A stretch of 64,000 nucleotides of DNA. Source: Xanthobacteraceae bacterium. GTDB lineage: Bacteria; Pseudomonadota; Alphaproteobacteria; Rhizobiales; Xanthobacteraceae. The notes beneath the pieces are model-generated. The model saw only the letters and a list, made by a program, of their open reading frames with translations, had not been told where the DNA came from and ran no database searches. Positions 17,824-26,559 of this stretch are shown here, in pieces (positions within the stretch are counted from its first letter, which is position 1; the number at the start of each line of letters is the position of its first letter). A program made the translations under genes and the position numbers. The stretch is taken from positions 1-64,000 of the forward strand of contig JASHOR010000099.1 of NCBI GenBank assembly GCA_030041005.1, read 5' to 3'.

Positions 17824-18819
17824 TCACTCACCGGTCGCACCGGAGAACCTGATGACCTTGGCCCATTTTGCGGTTTCCTCGGCGAGAAACATGCCGAATT
17901 GCGCGGGCGACATCGGCATGACCCGTCCGCCCAGACCCGTGATCTTCGCCTTGAGCTGCGGATCGGCAAGGCCGGCATTGATGGCCTGGTTGAGCTTACC
18001 GACAACTGCCGCTGGAGTCCTCTTTGGCGCACAGACTCCGTCCCAGGCCGTCGCCTCAAAGCCGGAGAGGTATTCGTCGACGGTGGGGACGTTGGGCAGG
18101 ACCTTTGTCCGCGTCGTACCGGTGACCGCCAGCGCGCTGAGCTGACCGGCTCTGATGAATCCGATCGCGGCCGGCACTGTGATGATGAAGGATTGAACGC
18201 GCCCGGAGAGCAAGTCCGTAAACGCGCGCGCCGGCCCGCGATACGGCACGTGAACGATGTTGACTCCGGCCATCATCTTGATGAGCGCGCCGGCAATATA
18301 CATCGGAGTCCCGATCCCGGGCGAAGCCATGTCGACCTTGCCGGGGTGCACCCTCGCATAATTGATGAACTGGGGAAATGTCCTCGCCGGGAATGCTGGA
18401 TTGACCAGCAATACCATCGGCACCCGGATCAATCCGGCAACCGGAGCGGTATCGCGCAGGAAATCGAAATCGAGATGGCGGTAGAGCGTTTCGTTGATCG
18501 TGTTGGTCGCGAGGCAGGTGAGCAGCGTGTAGCCGTCCGGCGGCGCCTGGATGACGGCCTGCGTGGCGAGATTGCCGGCGCCGCCAATCTTGCTTTCGAT
18601 GACGACGGGCTGACCGAAACGTCGGGCGAGCCATCGCGCCATCAGCCGTGAAATTACATCCGGCGTGCCGCCGCTGCCGAACCCTTCGATGATGCGCACG
18701 GGCCGCGTTGGATAGTCGAGCGCAGCGCCCAGCGCCGGAAAAGCTCCGGCCGCCGCCGCAATGCCCGCAAACTGCAATAGTCGTCGCCGCCCGACGCTTT
18801 TTCCCCGGAGGTCAAGCAC
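17824..18819 (-). CDS. tripartite tricarboxylate transporter substrate-binding (Bug/TctC) family protein
   Basis: RRRLLQFAGIAAAAGAFPALGAALDYPTRPVRIIEGFGSGGTPDVISRLMARWL.... Confidence 0.9.
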   Translation of the reverse strand: MLDLRGKSVGRRRLLQFAGIAAAAGAFPALGAALDYPTRPVRIIEGFGSGGTPDVISRLMARWLARRFGQPVVIESKIGGAGNLATQAVIQAPPDGYTLLTCLATNTINETLYRHLDFDFLRDTAPVAGLIRVPMVLLVNPAFPARTFPQFINYARVHPGKVDMASPGIGTPMYIAGALIKMMAGVNIVHVPYRGPARAFTDLLSGRVQSFIITVPAAIGFIRAGQLSALAVTGTTRTKVLPNVPTVDEYLSGFEATAWDGVCAPKRTPAAVVGKLNQAINAGLADPQLKAKITGLGGRVMPMSPAQFGMFLAEETAKWAKVIRFSGATGE

Positions 18820-18867
18820 GGCATCTACGTTATGCCACGCGGCAAGGACGGGGCAACCTTTTGCCTG

Positions 18868-18886
18868 ACGTGATCCGGCATCACGT
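18868..18886. promoter_or_regulatory. perfect 7-bp inverted repeat upstream of the third Bug gene, candidate operator
   Basis: ACGTGAT-CCGGC-ATCACGT, about 50 nt upstream of the start at 18819. Confidence 0.35.
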
Positions 18887-19003
18887 TGTCGCAGCGCCTG
18901 AAAAATTCTGCAGATAAATGGCCTGTGAAACCGGAATTTTCCGATAACGAAAGCTCAGGACACGCGGACGTTGCAGCAATCGAAGGCCGAACGGCAGTCC
19001 GCG

Positions 19004-20041
19004 CTACTTCGGCGACGGATAGATCAATGCCGCTTTGGCCCGCGAGATGATGTTCGGCGGCAGCGCGTAGAGCTTGGTGATCAGCGCCTGCAGATCGCTT
19101 CCGCTCATGTAGTCGAGGTCGAGCTGCATCCGCTTGGCTTCGGCGACGACCGTCGGATCGCGGAGCGTGTCGACAAACGCCTTGCGCAAGGCGGCGACGC
19201 GCTCGGGCGGCACGCCGGGCGGCAACAGATAGGGACGGCCGAACGTGCTTTGGCTCTGGATCAGTTCCAAGACCTGACGCTCTTCATCGGTCTTGGCGAA
19301 TTGCGTGCTGCGCGGCACGCCCATTTTGTCGAGCTCGGGATGGCCCTTCGCGCTCAACTGCACGATCACGTTGATGAATTTCTTGGCGAACCAGTCCGGA
19401 TGCAGCGTCGGCAGGCCGCTCCAGCCGATGCCGCATGCGCCGTTGACCTCGTTGCGCTCGACCGCGACCGTGATTTCCTTGGAACCTGCATAGCCGGTGA
19501 CGATGCGGAATTTGGCGCCGAGCAGATTGTCGAGCATGGCCGGCATATCGCGGGTGGTGCCGCCGGCGCTGCTGGCGCCGACGATGACCTGGTGGTGCAA
19601 TACATCTGCAAACGTCTTGGCCGGGGCATCGCTGCGCAGATAGCAGATGTAGACGTCGCTGTTGGCACTGCCGACGTAGTTGAATTTCTCGGCATCGTAA
19701 TGCGCCTTCACGGTTCCGATCAGCGGATCAAGCATGACGCCGGGAAAGACCGCGGCCATGACGGTGCCGTCCTTCGGAGCGACCTCGTACAGATAACCCG
19801 TCGCTTTGCCGCTGCCGGCGCCCGGCATGTTCTCCACCACCACCTCGGGATGGCCGGGGATATGCGCGCCGAGGTGGCGCGCCAGGAGCCGCGCGTAAGT
19901 ATCGTAGCCACCACCGGCCGACGTGCCGACGATGATTTCGACCTGCTTGCCTTTGTAGAACTGCGCCACTGCATCCTGCGCGGCGGCGCCGCCGAGCGCG
20001 AGGCAGATAGAAACGGCCACAAGGCCTAGTCGCAACAGCAT
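19004..20041 (-). CDS. divergent Bug/TctC-like extracytoplasmic substrate-binding protein
   Basis: Signal peptide, then QFYKGKQVEIIVGTSAGGGYDTYARLLARHLGAHIPGHPEVVVENMPGAGSGKA. Confidence 0.85.
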   Translation of the reverse strand: MLLRLGLVAVSICLALGGAAAQDAVAQFYKGKQVEIIVGTSAGGGYDTYARLLARHLGAHIPGHPEVVVENMPGAGSGKATGYLYEVAPKDGTVMAAVFPGVMLDPLIGTVKAHYDAEKFNYVGSANSDVYICYLRSDAPAKTFADVLHHQVIVGASSAGGTTRDMPAMLDNLLGAKFRIVTGYAGSKEITVAVERNEVNGACGIGWSGLPTLHPDWFAKKFINVIVQLSAKGHPELDKMGVPRSTQFAKTDEERQVLELIQSQSTFGRPYLLPPGVPPERVAALRKAFVDTLRDPTVVAEAKRMQLDLDYMSGSDLQALITKLYALPPNIISRAKAALIYPSPK

Positions 20042-20262
20042 CGCGACCCTCCAGGAAGAATTCGATGGCCGGAAACGCGGCAGACGATGACGATTCCAAA
20101 TTATCGCCGCAGCGGCAATGCCGCAGACCCCTGCAGCATTCGGAGTTCCGACCTTCCTAACATAGGTTAATTTCGTCGGTTAGGGCGCACCGCACCGCCC
20201 TCCTCCACCATGAACGGCAGTATTGACGGCCAAGCGTTAAGCGCGCACCGTAATACAAATAC

Positions 20263-20302
20263 GTCGGAAAACGAAAAACTCAGTCGGAAAACGAAAAACT
20301 CA
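20263..20302. repeat. 20-bp perfect tandem duplication
   Basis: GTCGGAAAACGAAAAACTCA at 20263-20282 and 20283-20302, directly upstream of the SD/ATG of the MFS gene. Confidence 0.95.
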
Positions 20303-20326
20303 ACGGAAATACTGGAGGAATATCCT

Positions 20327-21637
20327 ATGCCGAGTGATGTCGCAGCCCCCGTCCGCGCGAGCCCATCCACTCGCTGGATCCAGTTGATCCTCGGCATCAT
20401 CTGCATGGCGAGCGTGGCCAACCTGCAATACGGCTGGACGCTGTTCGTGCTGCCCATCCAGCATCAATGGGGCTGGAGCAAAGCCGAAATCCAGGTCGCG
20501 TTCTCGATCTTCATTCTGCTGGAAACCTGGCTCGTCCCATTCGAGGGCGCAATCGTCGACCGCATCGGCCCACGCTGGATGGTGCTGGCCGGTGGCGTCG
20601 CGACGTTCCTGGCGTGGTTCGTCAACTCGCACGCCACGTCACTCGGGATGCTTTATCTCGGCGGCGCCATTGCCGGTTTCGCCGGCGGCGCCGTTTACGG
20701 CACCTGCGTCGGCAATGCGCTCAAGTGGTTTCCCGACAAGCGCGGCCTGTGCGGCGGACTGACGGCGGCCGGCTTCGGTGCCGGTGCCGCCATAACCATC
20801 GCGCCGATCCGCGCGATGATCGCTTCGAGCGGCTACCAGCACACTTTCCTGGTCTTCGCCATCATCTACGGCGTGATCATCGTCGTGGTCTCCAACTTCA
20901 TCAAGGCGCCGGCGGCACAGGACGTTCCCCCGCCGCAGAAGATCAAGGTGGCTCAGGGGACCGCAGATCTGCCGCCGTCGCAGGCGCTGCGCTCGCCGAT
21001 ATTCTGGATCATGTATCTGATGTTCTTCCTGGTCGCCGCCGGCGGCCTGATGTCGGCGGCGCAGCTCGCGCCGATCGCGCATGAGCGCGGCATCGCCAAT
21101 GCCCCGATCACGATCTTCGGCATCAGCACCACGGCCATCGTGGCGGCGCTCACCCTGCACAGCATCACCAATGGCGTCGGGAGGCCGCTCAACGGCTGGA
21201 TTTCCGATCACATCGGCCGCGCCAACATGATGGGATTGGCCTTCGGCATCGAAGCCTTGTGCATCGCCGCGTTCGGCTTCTTCGGCAGCACGCCGATGTC
21301 CTTCGTTATCACCGATGCCCTGGTGTTTCTGTTCTGGGGCGACATTTTCAGCCTGTTCGCCGCCACCGTCGGCGACGCATTCGGCCGGAAATACGTCACG
21401 GTCAATTACGGCATCATGTACACCGCAAAGGGCGTTGCCTCGCTCCTGGTGCCGTTCGGCAACGTGCTGACTCACGCCACCGGCTCCTGGCATGCGGTTT
21501 ATGCGGTCGGCTGCGGGATGAACGTGGTGGCGGCACTGCTCGGATTCTTCGTGCTGAGGCCGACGATCAATGCCAGGCTGAAGAAACCGAGCGATCTATC
21601 GGGCCTGCAGGCGGCGAAAGTTTCGGCCGCCGAATAA
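20327..21637 (+). CDS. MFS transporter, oxalate/formate antiporter-like
   Basis: MPSDVAAPVRASPSTRWIQLILGIICMASVANLQYGWTLFVLPIQHQWGWSKAEIQVAFSIFILLETWLVPFEG... resembles OxlT; SD GGAGGA at 20314-20319. Confidence 0.88.
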   Translation: MPSDVAAPVRASPSTRWIQLILGIICMASVANLQYGWTLFVLPIQHQWGWSKAEIQVAFSIFILLETWLVPFEGAIVDRIGPRWMVLAGGVATFLAWFVNSHATSLGMLYLGGAIAGFAGGAVYGTCVGNALKWFPDKRGLCGGLTAAGFGAGAAITIAPIRAMIASSGYQHTFLVFAIIYGVIIVVVSNFIKAPAAQDVPPPQKIKVAQGTADLPPSQALRSPIFWIMYLMFFLVAAGGLMSAAQLAPIAHERGIANAPITIFGISTTAIVAALTLHSITNGVGRPLNGWISDHIGRANMMGLAFGIEALCIAAFGFFGSTPMSFVITDALVFLFWGDIFSLFAATVGDAFGRKYVTVNYGIMYTAKGVASLLVPFGNVLTHATGSWHAVYAVGCGMNVVAALLGFFVLRPTINARLKKPSDLSGLQAAKVSAAE

Positions 21638-21644
21638 TCGCCCG

Positions 21645-22463
21645 TCACGAAGCGGCGCGCAGCGCGATGGCTTGAGCATCGCCTGCCGCTGCTGCCGGCG
21701 CGGCGCGATCATGCGGTGCGGTTTGATCACCGAGATAGCTGCCCTCGAAATCCGATAGCCGGCACAGCGCCGCGAAATCGCACAGCGTCACGTGCCTGCC
21801 GTGAAGAGCAATGAGCTTATCGTCGCGCAGCGAGCGCAGCGTCCGGTTGACGTGGACCGGGCTGAGCCCAAGCGCATCGCCGATCAGCTCCTGCGTGAGC
21901 GGCATCACAAATGACATGTCCTCGGTCCAGCCGCCGCGCTTGAGCCGCACAAACAGTTCAAGCAAGAAATGACCGACCCGGCCGTAGGCTGAACGGCGCC
22001 CGGCGTTGATAAGGTGCTCGCCGAGGATGGCTGTTTCGCCGACGGCCGCGTGAAGCAGCGCCCTCGTCAGCTTCGCATTGCGCTCCGTCATCCGATCGAT
22101 CAAGGCGACCGGAACCTTCGACAGCGTGCACGGCGTCACAGTCGCGATCGAATAAAACGAGCTGGTAAACGTCAAGGACTGCAAGCCGAACAGCTCGCCC
22201 GGCAGCACGAAGTTCACGATCTGTCGACCGCCATTGTGGAGTATCTTGTAGCCGTAGAGCCAGCCGTCGTGATTGACGTACAGCGAATCGGGGCGGCTGC
22301 CGGCAATGACAACGTCAGTGCCTTTGCGGAAGCGAACGCTCTTGGTCTCACTGCCGCAGGCGTAAAGCAGTGAATCCAGTCCGGCCACGAAACTCGACGA
22401 TATCGCGGTGCAGGCCGATTTGGCCGGAAGGTCCACTAGTGCGGACTCGCTGCCCGTCCACAT
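21645..22463 (-). CDS. Crp/Fnr family transcriptional regulator
   Basis: cNMP-binding-like domain (FRKGTDVVIAGSRPDSLYVNHDGWLYGYKIL...GGRQIVNFVLPGELFG) and Crp-type HTH (MPLTQELIGDALGLSPVHVNRTLRSLRDDKLI). Confidence 0.92.
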   Translation of the reverse strand: MWTGSESALVDLPAKSACTAISSSFVAGLDSLLYACGSETKSVRFRKGTDVVIAGSRPDSLYVNHDGWLYGYKILHNGGRQIVNFVLPGELFGLQSLTFTSSFYSIATVTPCTLSKVPVALIDRMTERNAKLTRALLHAAVGETAILGEHLINAGRRSAYGRVGHFLLELFVRLKRGGWTEDMSFVMPLTQELIGDALGLSPVHVNRTLRSLRDDKLIALHGRHVTLCDFAALCRLSDFEGSYLGDQTAPHDRAAPAAAAGDAQAIALRAAS

Positions 22464-22677
22464 ATTCGCCCTGTTGGTGTCCTCGCCGGTCGGTTCACCC
22501 GACGCCTGTGATCTATCTTCTGTTTCTGATATAGGTTAATCAGATAGCCTTCAATTCATTCCCTTCCTTCCCGCACCTACCGCGACAAGATGACTTCCCT
22601 TGCAGACCGACACCGCGGTACGGTTCGCATGAAAGTCTTGCAAGGCCGGCTCGAATCGGCCGCATGGGGAGGCAATC

Positions 22678-24069
22678 ATGAGTGGATCGCGCGCAAGCGC
22701 CGGCACACGCTGGTATAGCTCGCTCACCGGCGCGCAGTGGAAGGCGCTGATTGCCTCGAATCTCGGCTGGACGTTCGACGGTTTTGAGGTTTTCGCCCTC
22801 ATCCTCACGATCGGTGCTGCGCTGCACCAACTGCTGAACCCTTCGCAATACCGGCTGATCCCGGTCTACGCCGGCTCGGTCATCGCCATCACGGTATTCG
22901 GCTGGGGCGTCGGCGGGCTGCTTGGCGGTATTCTCGCCGACTATATCGGCCGCAAGCGGTCGATGACGCTTACGATCCTGGCCTATTCAGCGCTGACTGG
23001 CTTGAGTGCGCTGTCGTGGAACTGGGTATCATTTGCCCTGTTCCGCTTCCTCGTCGGGCTGGCTATAGGCTCGGAATGGGCGACCGGAGCCTCGATCACG
23101 GCCGAGCTGTGGCCCGACAACGCGCGCGGCAAGGGCGGCGCTTTGTTGCAGGCTGGCTACCCGATCGGCAGCATCATCTCATCCGCAGTCTGGGTCGCCA
23201 TCGGCACCTCGGGTCCCAACGCATGGCGTTACATGTTCCTGATCGGCGTGCTGCCCGCGCTGATCGCATACTGGATCCGGCGCAATATCCCTGAGTCGAC
23301 GCGCTGGGAGCGCTCGAACGAGCGACGCCGGGCCGCGCACGATCTGCGGCGCCAGGGCGCGACGCTGGCGGGCGAGGATGCCGCCATCGTTCGCTTCACG
23401 CTGGTCGACATGTTTGCCGAACCGGCGGTGCGTTCGCGCCTTATTCTGACTTTCATCATGTCGCTTGCGGTCACGATCGGGTATTGGGGCGTTTCAAGCT
23501 TCGTGCCGAGCTACGTCGGAACCGTCGCGTCGGCCCAGGGCCTCGCCGCCGAGGCCCAGCGCTGGGTGGGATTGGCCGGCCTGGTGCAGAACATCGGCGC
23601 CTTGCTGGGCTTCATCAGTTTCGGCTTCCTCGCCGATGCCCTTGGCCGCAAGCCGACGACGTTCTCGTACTACCTGCTCTGCCTGGTCCTCACTCCGATC
23701 GTCTATCTCTGGGTGAAGGACATCCGCCTGCTGCTGCTCGGGTTCGCGGTCTACGGCTTTTTCATTCAAGGCGTGTTCTCGTGGACGGCGGTATGGCTGC
23801 CCGAGCTGTTTCCGACGCGGATGCGGGCGACCGCCGCGGGCTTCATTTTCAACGCGCCACGCCTGATTTCGGCGGTCGCGCCGCTGTTCGCCGGCAGCCT
23901 CATCGTGGGGCTCGGCGGCTACGGCAAAGCAGCCACCATCATTGGCATATTCTACGTTTTCGGGCTTGTTGCCGTGCCTTTCCTGCCCGAGACCAAGGGG
24001 AAACCGTTGCCGGAAGCCGACACGCTGTCGGCGGCGGAGCCGCAAACGGCTTTGCAGCAGACTGCATGA
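22678..24069 (+). CDS. MFS transporter (aromatic acid/sugar-phosphate symporter-like)
   Basis: WKALIASNLGWTFDGFEVFALILTIG..., GWGVGGLLGGILADYIGRKRSMTLTI, GLAIGSEWATGASITAELWPDNARGKGGALLQAGYPIG. Confidence 0.9.
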   Translation: MSGSRASAGTRWYSSLTGAQWKALIASNLGWTFDGFEVFALILTIGAALHQLLNPSQYRLIPVYAGSVIAITVFGWGVGGLLGGILADYIGRKRSMTLTILAYSALTGLSALSWNWVSFALFRFLVGLAIGSEWATGASITAELWPDNARGKGGALLQAGYPIGSIISSAVWVAIGTSGPNAWRYMFLIGVLPALIAYWIRRNIPESTRWERSNERRRAAHDLRRQGATLAGEDAAIVRFTLVDMFAEPAVRSRLILTFIMSLAVTIGYWGVSSFVPSYVGTVASAQGLAAEAQRWVGLAGLVQNIGALLGFISFGFLADALGRKPTTFSYYLLCLVLTPIVYLWVKDIRLLLLGFAVYGFFIQGVFSWTAVWLPELFPTRMRATAAGFIFNAPRLISAVAPLFAGSLIVGLGGYGKAATIIGIFYVFGLVAVPFLPETKGKPLPEADTLSAAEPQTALQQTA

Positions 24070-24118
24070 CGGTTGTCTTCGCGGCCAACCCGCGGATCTA
24101 TCGGGCCTGACAAATAGA

Positions 24119-24144
24119 GATGCCCGGCGGCCAGGCCGGGCATC
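24119..24144. terminator. GC-rich hairpin between convergent genes, possible bidirectional terminator
   Basis: GATGCCCGGC (24119-24128)/GCCGGGCATC (24135-24144), perfect 10-bp stem; no strong T tract. Confidence 0.5.
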
Positions 24145-24177
24145 GGCCCATGATCAGCCATTCGGCAATGGGCGGCT

Positions 24178-25434
24178 TTAGGCTGCGGTCGCAGTGAGAT
24201 TGCCGAAGCGCTTGAGGTTTTCCTTCTGCTTCTCGTTGCGCGGCGGCAGCTTGAACAGGCGCGCCGCGGTACCGCCGAGAATATTGTGCTTGGCCTTCTC
24301 CGACAGGAACGGCAGATCCCAGATCGTCGACGGCAGGTCGAAGTCCCAGTGCGGATAGTCTGAGGAATACAGCAGTTGCGTCTCCGCATTGATCATGCGG
24401 AACGTCGTTTCCATCGCGCCGTAATCCTGGATCTCCATCGGCTGCGACGAGTAGTACATGTCGCGCATGTAGTCGGACGGCTTCTTCTTGAGCAGCGGCG
24501 CTTCCGACGGCCGCAGCATGAATTCGTGGTCTAGCCGCTGCATCAGGAACGGCACCCAGGCGAGACCGGCCTCGATCCAGACCACCGGCAGTTTGGGGAA
24601 GCGCTCGCCCATGCCGTTGACCACCCAGTTCGTGCAATGCAGCACGTTGTACCAGGAGAAGCCGAGCGCATGCGCCGCCATGAAGCGGTTGCAGCTCCGG
24701 TAGATCGGCTCGCCCCAGTTCGGGCCGGAATGGAACGACAGCACCAAGCCGCGCTCCTCCATCGCCCGGTACATTTTCATGTAGGCGTTGTCGTAGACCG
24801 CCATGTTCGAGCGCACAGTGGTGACCATGAAGCCGCCGACATGCTTGCGGTCACCGAACGTCTCGACCTGACGGAGCGACGCTTCGGGGTCGGAGAATGG
24901 CAGGCAGAGCATCGAGAAGAAACGGCCGTCAGCCTCCGGCATCACCTTCTCTGTGAGCCAGCGGTTGTAGGCCCAGCACAGCTCGACCTCCATCTCCTTC
25001 TGCGGATGCATGCCGATATTGAGCATGCCGGTCGGGAACAGACAGGAATAATCGACGCTCATGGCATCCATCCAACGGTGACCGAGCTGGATGTCGCGCC
25101 CCGCGCCATTCTCCGACTCGGTCTTCTCCGAGCCGCGCATGGGGTACCGGGTAACGCGGCCGCCCATATCCTGGTAGCCGACGTTCGTCGGCATGATGCC
25201 GGTGCGGTTCCGCTTGCTGCCCGCCGAAAGGCTCAACTGGCGCAGCACGTCATTTTCCATGAACGGCAGCCATTCGTTCTGGTTTTCGTTCTCGTAATGG
25301 TGCGCATCGACATCCACGATCACCATGTCGTCGAAGTTGCGCTGGTGCGCCTGCTTGCGCGCGTGCGCCAGGAGCCGGCTGGTATTGAGTTCCTCGATCG
25401 TTACGCGGCGACCGCGATCAGCGATGAGATCCAT
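24178..25434 (-). CDS. amidohydrolase family protein (ACMSD/2-amidohydrolase type)
   Basis: DMVIVDVDAHHYENENQNEWLPFMENDVLRQLS..., WIEAGLAWVPFLMQRLDHEFMLR, LLYSSDYPHWDFDLPS. Confidence 0.88.
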   Translation of the reverse strand: MDLIADRGRRVTIEELNTSRLLAHARKQAHQRNFDDMVIVDVDAHHYENENQNEWLPFMENDVLRQLSLSAGSKRNRTGIMPTNVGYQDMGGRVTRYPMRGSEKTESENGAGRDIQLGHRWMDAMSVDYSCLFPTGMLNIGMHPQKEMEVELCWAYNRWLTEKVMPEADGRFFSMLCLPFSDPEASLRQVETFGDRKHVGGFMVTTVRSNMAVYDNAYMKMYRAMEERGLVLSFHSGPNWGEPIYRSCNRFMAAHALGFSWYNVLHCTNWVVNGMGERFPKLPVVWIEAGLAWVPFLMQRLDHEFMLRPSEAPLLKKKPSDYMRDMYYSSQPMEIQDYGAMETTFRMINAETQLLYSSDYPHWDFDLPSTIWDLPFLSEKAKHNILGGTAARLFKLPPRNEKQKENLKRFGNLTATAA

Positions 25435-25467
25435 GGCGTTTCTCCGTTCCTAATCCCGTTATCCGGT

Positions 25468-25602
25468 CGTCATTGCGAACCAACGCACCTGCGCGAAGCC
25501 ATGCGGTCCGACTAACTAACAGGCCCCGTGAGGCAATCCGGTTCTCTCCGGGCATTGGCGAAAAATTCGGATTGCCTCGTCGCTTCGCTCCTCGCAATGA
25601 CG
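25468..25602. repeat. CGTCATTGCGA-bounded inverted repeat element (copy E)
   Basis: CGTCATTGCGA at 25468-25478 and TCGCAATGACG at 25592-25602; inner GAGGCAATCCG/CGGATTGCCTC arms. Confidence 0.75.
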
Positions 25603-25606
25603 AAAC

Positions 25607-26002
25607 TCAGCGTCCAGTCCAGCTCTGCCACATGCCGAGCTCGAAAACCGCGAGATCGGCGGCCTTTAACAACCCGCTCGCCGTGACCATCACATCGGTG
25701 GCGGAAATCGAATTTTTGGCCACCGGCATTATCTGATCGCCGGCATCGAGGCGCGCCGCATAGACGCGGCAGGCGGCTGCCATCAACTTCTGCAACGCCT
25801 CGGTCGAGAGCAAATCGAGCCTGCCGTCGACGATGCCGCGCTCGATCGCCTCGGCAAGGCGCTTGGCGTCGGCGGAGACGCCGTCCACAAGCTCGACCCT
25901 GGGCTTGGCGGACGGCCGCATCGGAGCCGGCCGCCGCGCGGTCTTGGCCGCGCTGTTCGTCGTCCTCCCCGCTGCCTTCGCCGCCCGTTTAGGCGATGAC
26001 AT
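25607..26002 (-). CDS. conserved-looking hypothetical protein, 131 aa
   Basis: Low-complexity basic N-terminus, then VDGVSADAKRLAEAIERGIVDGRLDLLSTEALQKLMAAACRVYAARLDAGDQIMPVAKNSISATDVMVTASGLLKAADLAVFELGMWQSW; overlaps the upstream Rieske gene by 14 nt on the same strand. Confidence 0.7.
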   Translation of the reverse strand: MSSPKRAAKAAGRTTNSAAKTARRPAPMRPSAKPRVELVDGVSADAKRLAEAIERGIVDGRLDLLSTEALQKLMAAACRVYAARLDAGDQIMPVAKNSISATDVMVTASGLLKAADLAVFELGMWQSWTGR

Positions 26003-26354
26003 AGAGGTCGTCTCCCTTCTGCACCGTCTTGTATTTTTTCAGCTTCATCCTGCGGTCCGACACGCACTCGCCGGTCTTCATGTCGTATTCCATGCCATGC
26101 CAGGGGCAGACAAAGTGCATCTCGTTTTCCGAGAAGAACAGGCCCATCGAGGTCTTGTCCGGCCGCAGCCGCTCTTCGACCTTGGCGATGGTCAGCCCCT
26201 CGCAGGCCGGGCCACCCTGGTGCAGGCAGAAATTGGAATAGGCGTGGAATTCGCCGTCGTGCCGAAACACGCCGATCTCGTTATCGCCGATAAAAACGAT
26301 GCGGCGATCCCCATCCTTGAATTCCGAAAGCTTCGCGACGAATTTTTCCGCCAT
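25989..26354 (-). CDS. Rieske (2Fe-2S) domain protein
   Basis: MAEKFVAKLSEFKDGDRRIVFIGDNEIGVFRHDGEFHAYSNFCLHQGGPACEG...FVCPWHGMEYDMKTGECVSD: CxH and CxxH Rieske motifs. Confidence 0.9.
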   Translation of the reverse strand: MAEKFVAKLSEFKDGDRRIVFIGDNEIGVFRHDGEFHAYSNFCLHQGGPACEGLTIAKVEERLRPDKTSMGLFFSENEMHFVCPWHGMEYDMKTGECVSDRRMKLKKYKTVQKGDDLYVIA

Positions 26355-26559
26355 GTGCGCCGTTGTCCTCGCGTTTCCGCCCTGTGATCGGCTTTCGCTT
26401 CGTCTTGAATCGGCACTTGGCCAAGGTCTCTCTTGGCCGCCGATGAACTTCGTTACCTTCCCGGTCCGTCTTTCTAACACAGGCCGAAGCTCCGCGCGAC
26501 GGGCATAAGTCGATGCCCAGCCATGCCGGCTGCGCGGCAAGGCGCCGGCACGGCTGCCG

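Noticed and set aside
22520-22550. Canonical FNR/CRP box (TTGAT-N4-ATCAA or TGTGA-N6-TCACA) upstream of the Crp/Fnr gene
   Set aside because: The dyad present is TCTGAT-N8-ATCAGA, which does not match either consensus; kept only as part of a putative local motif.
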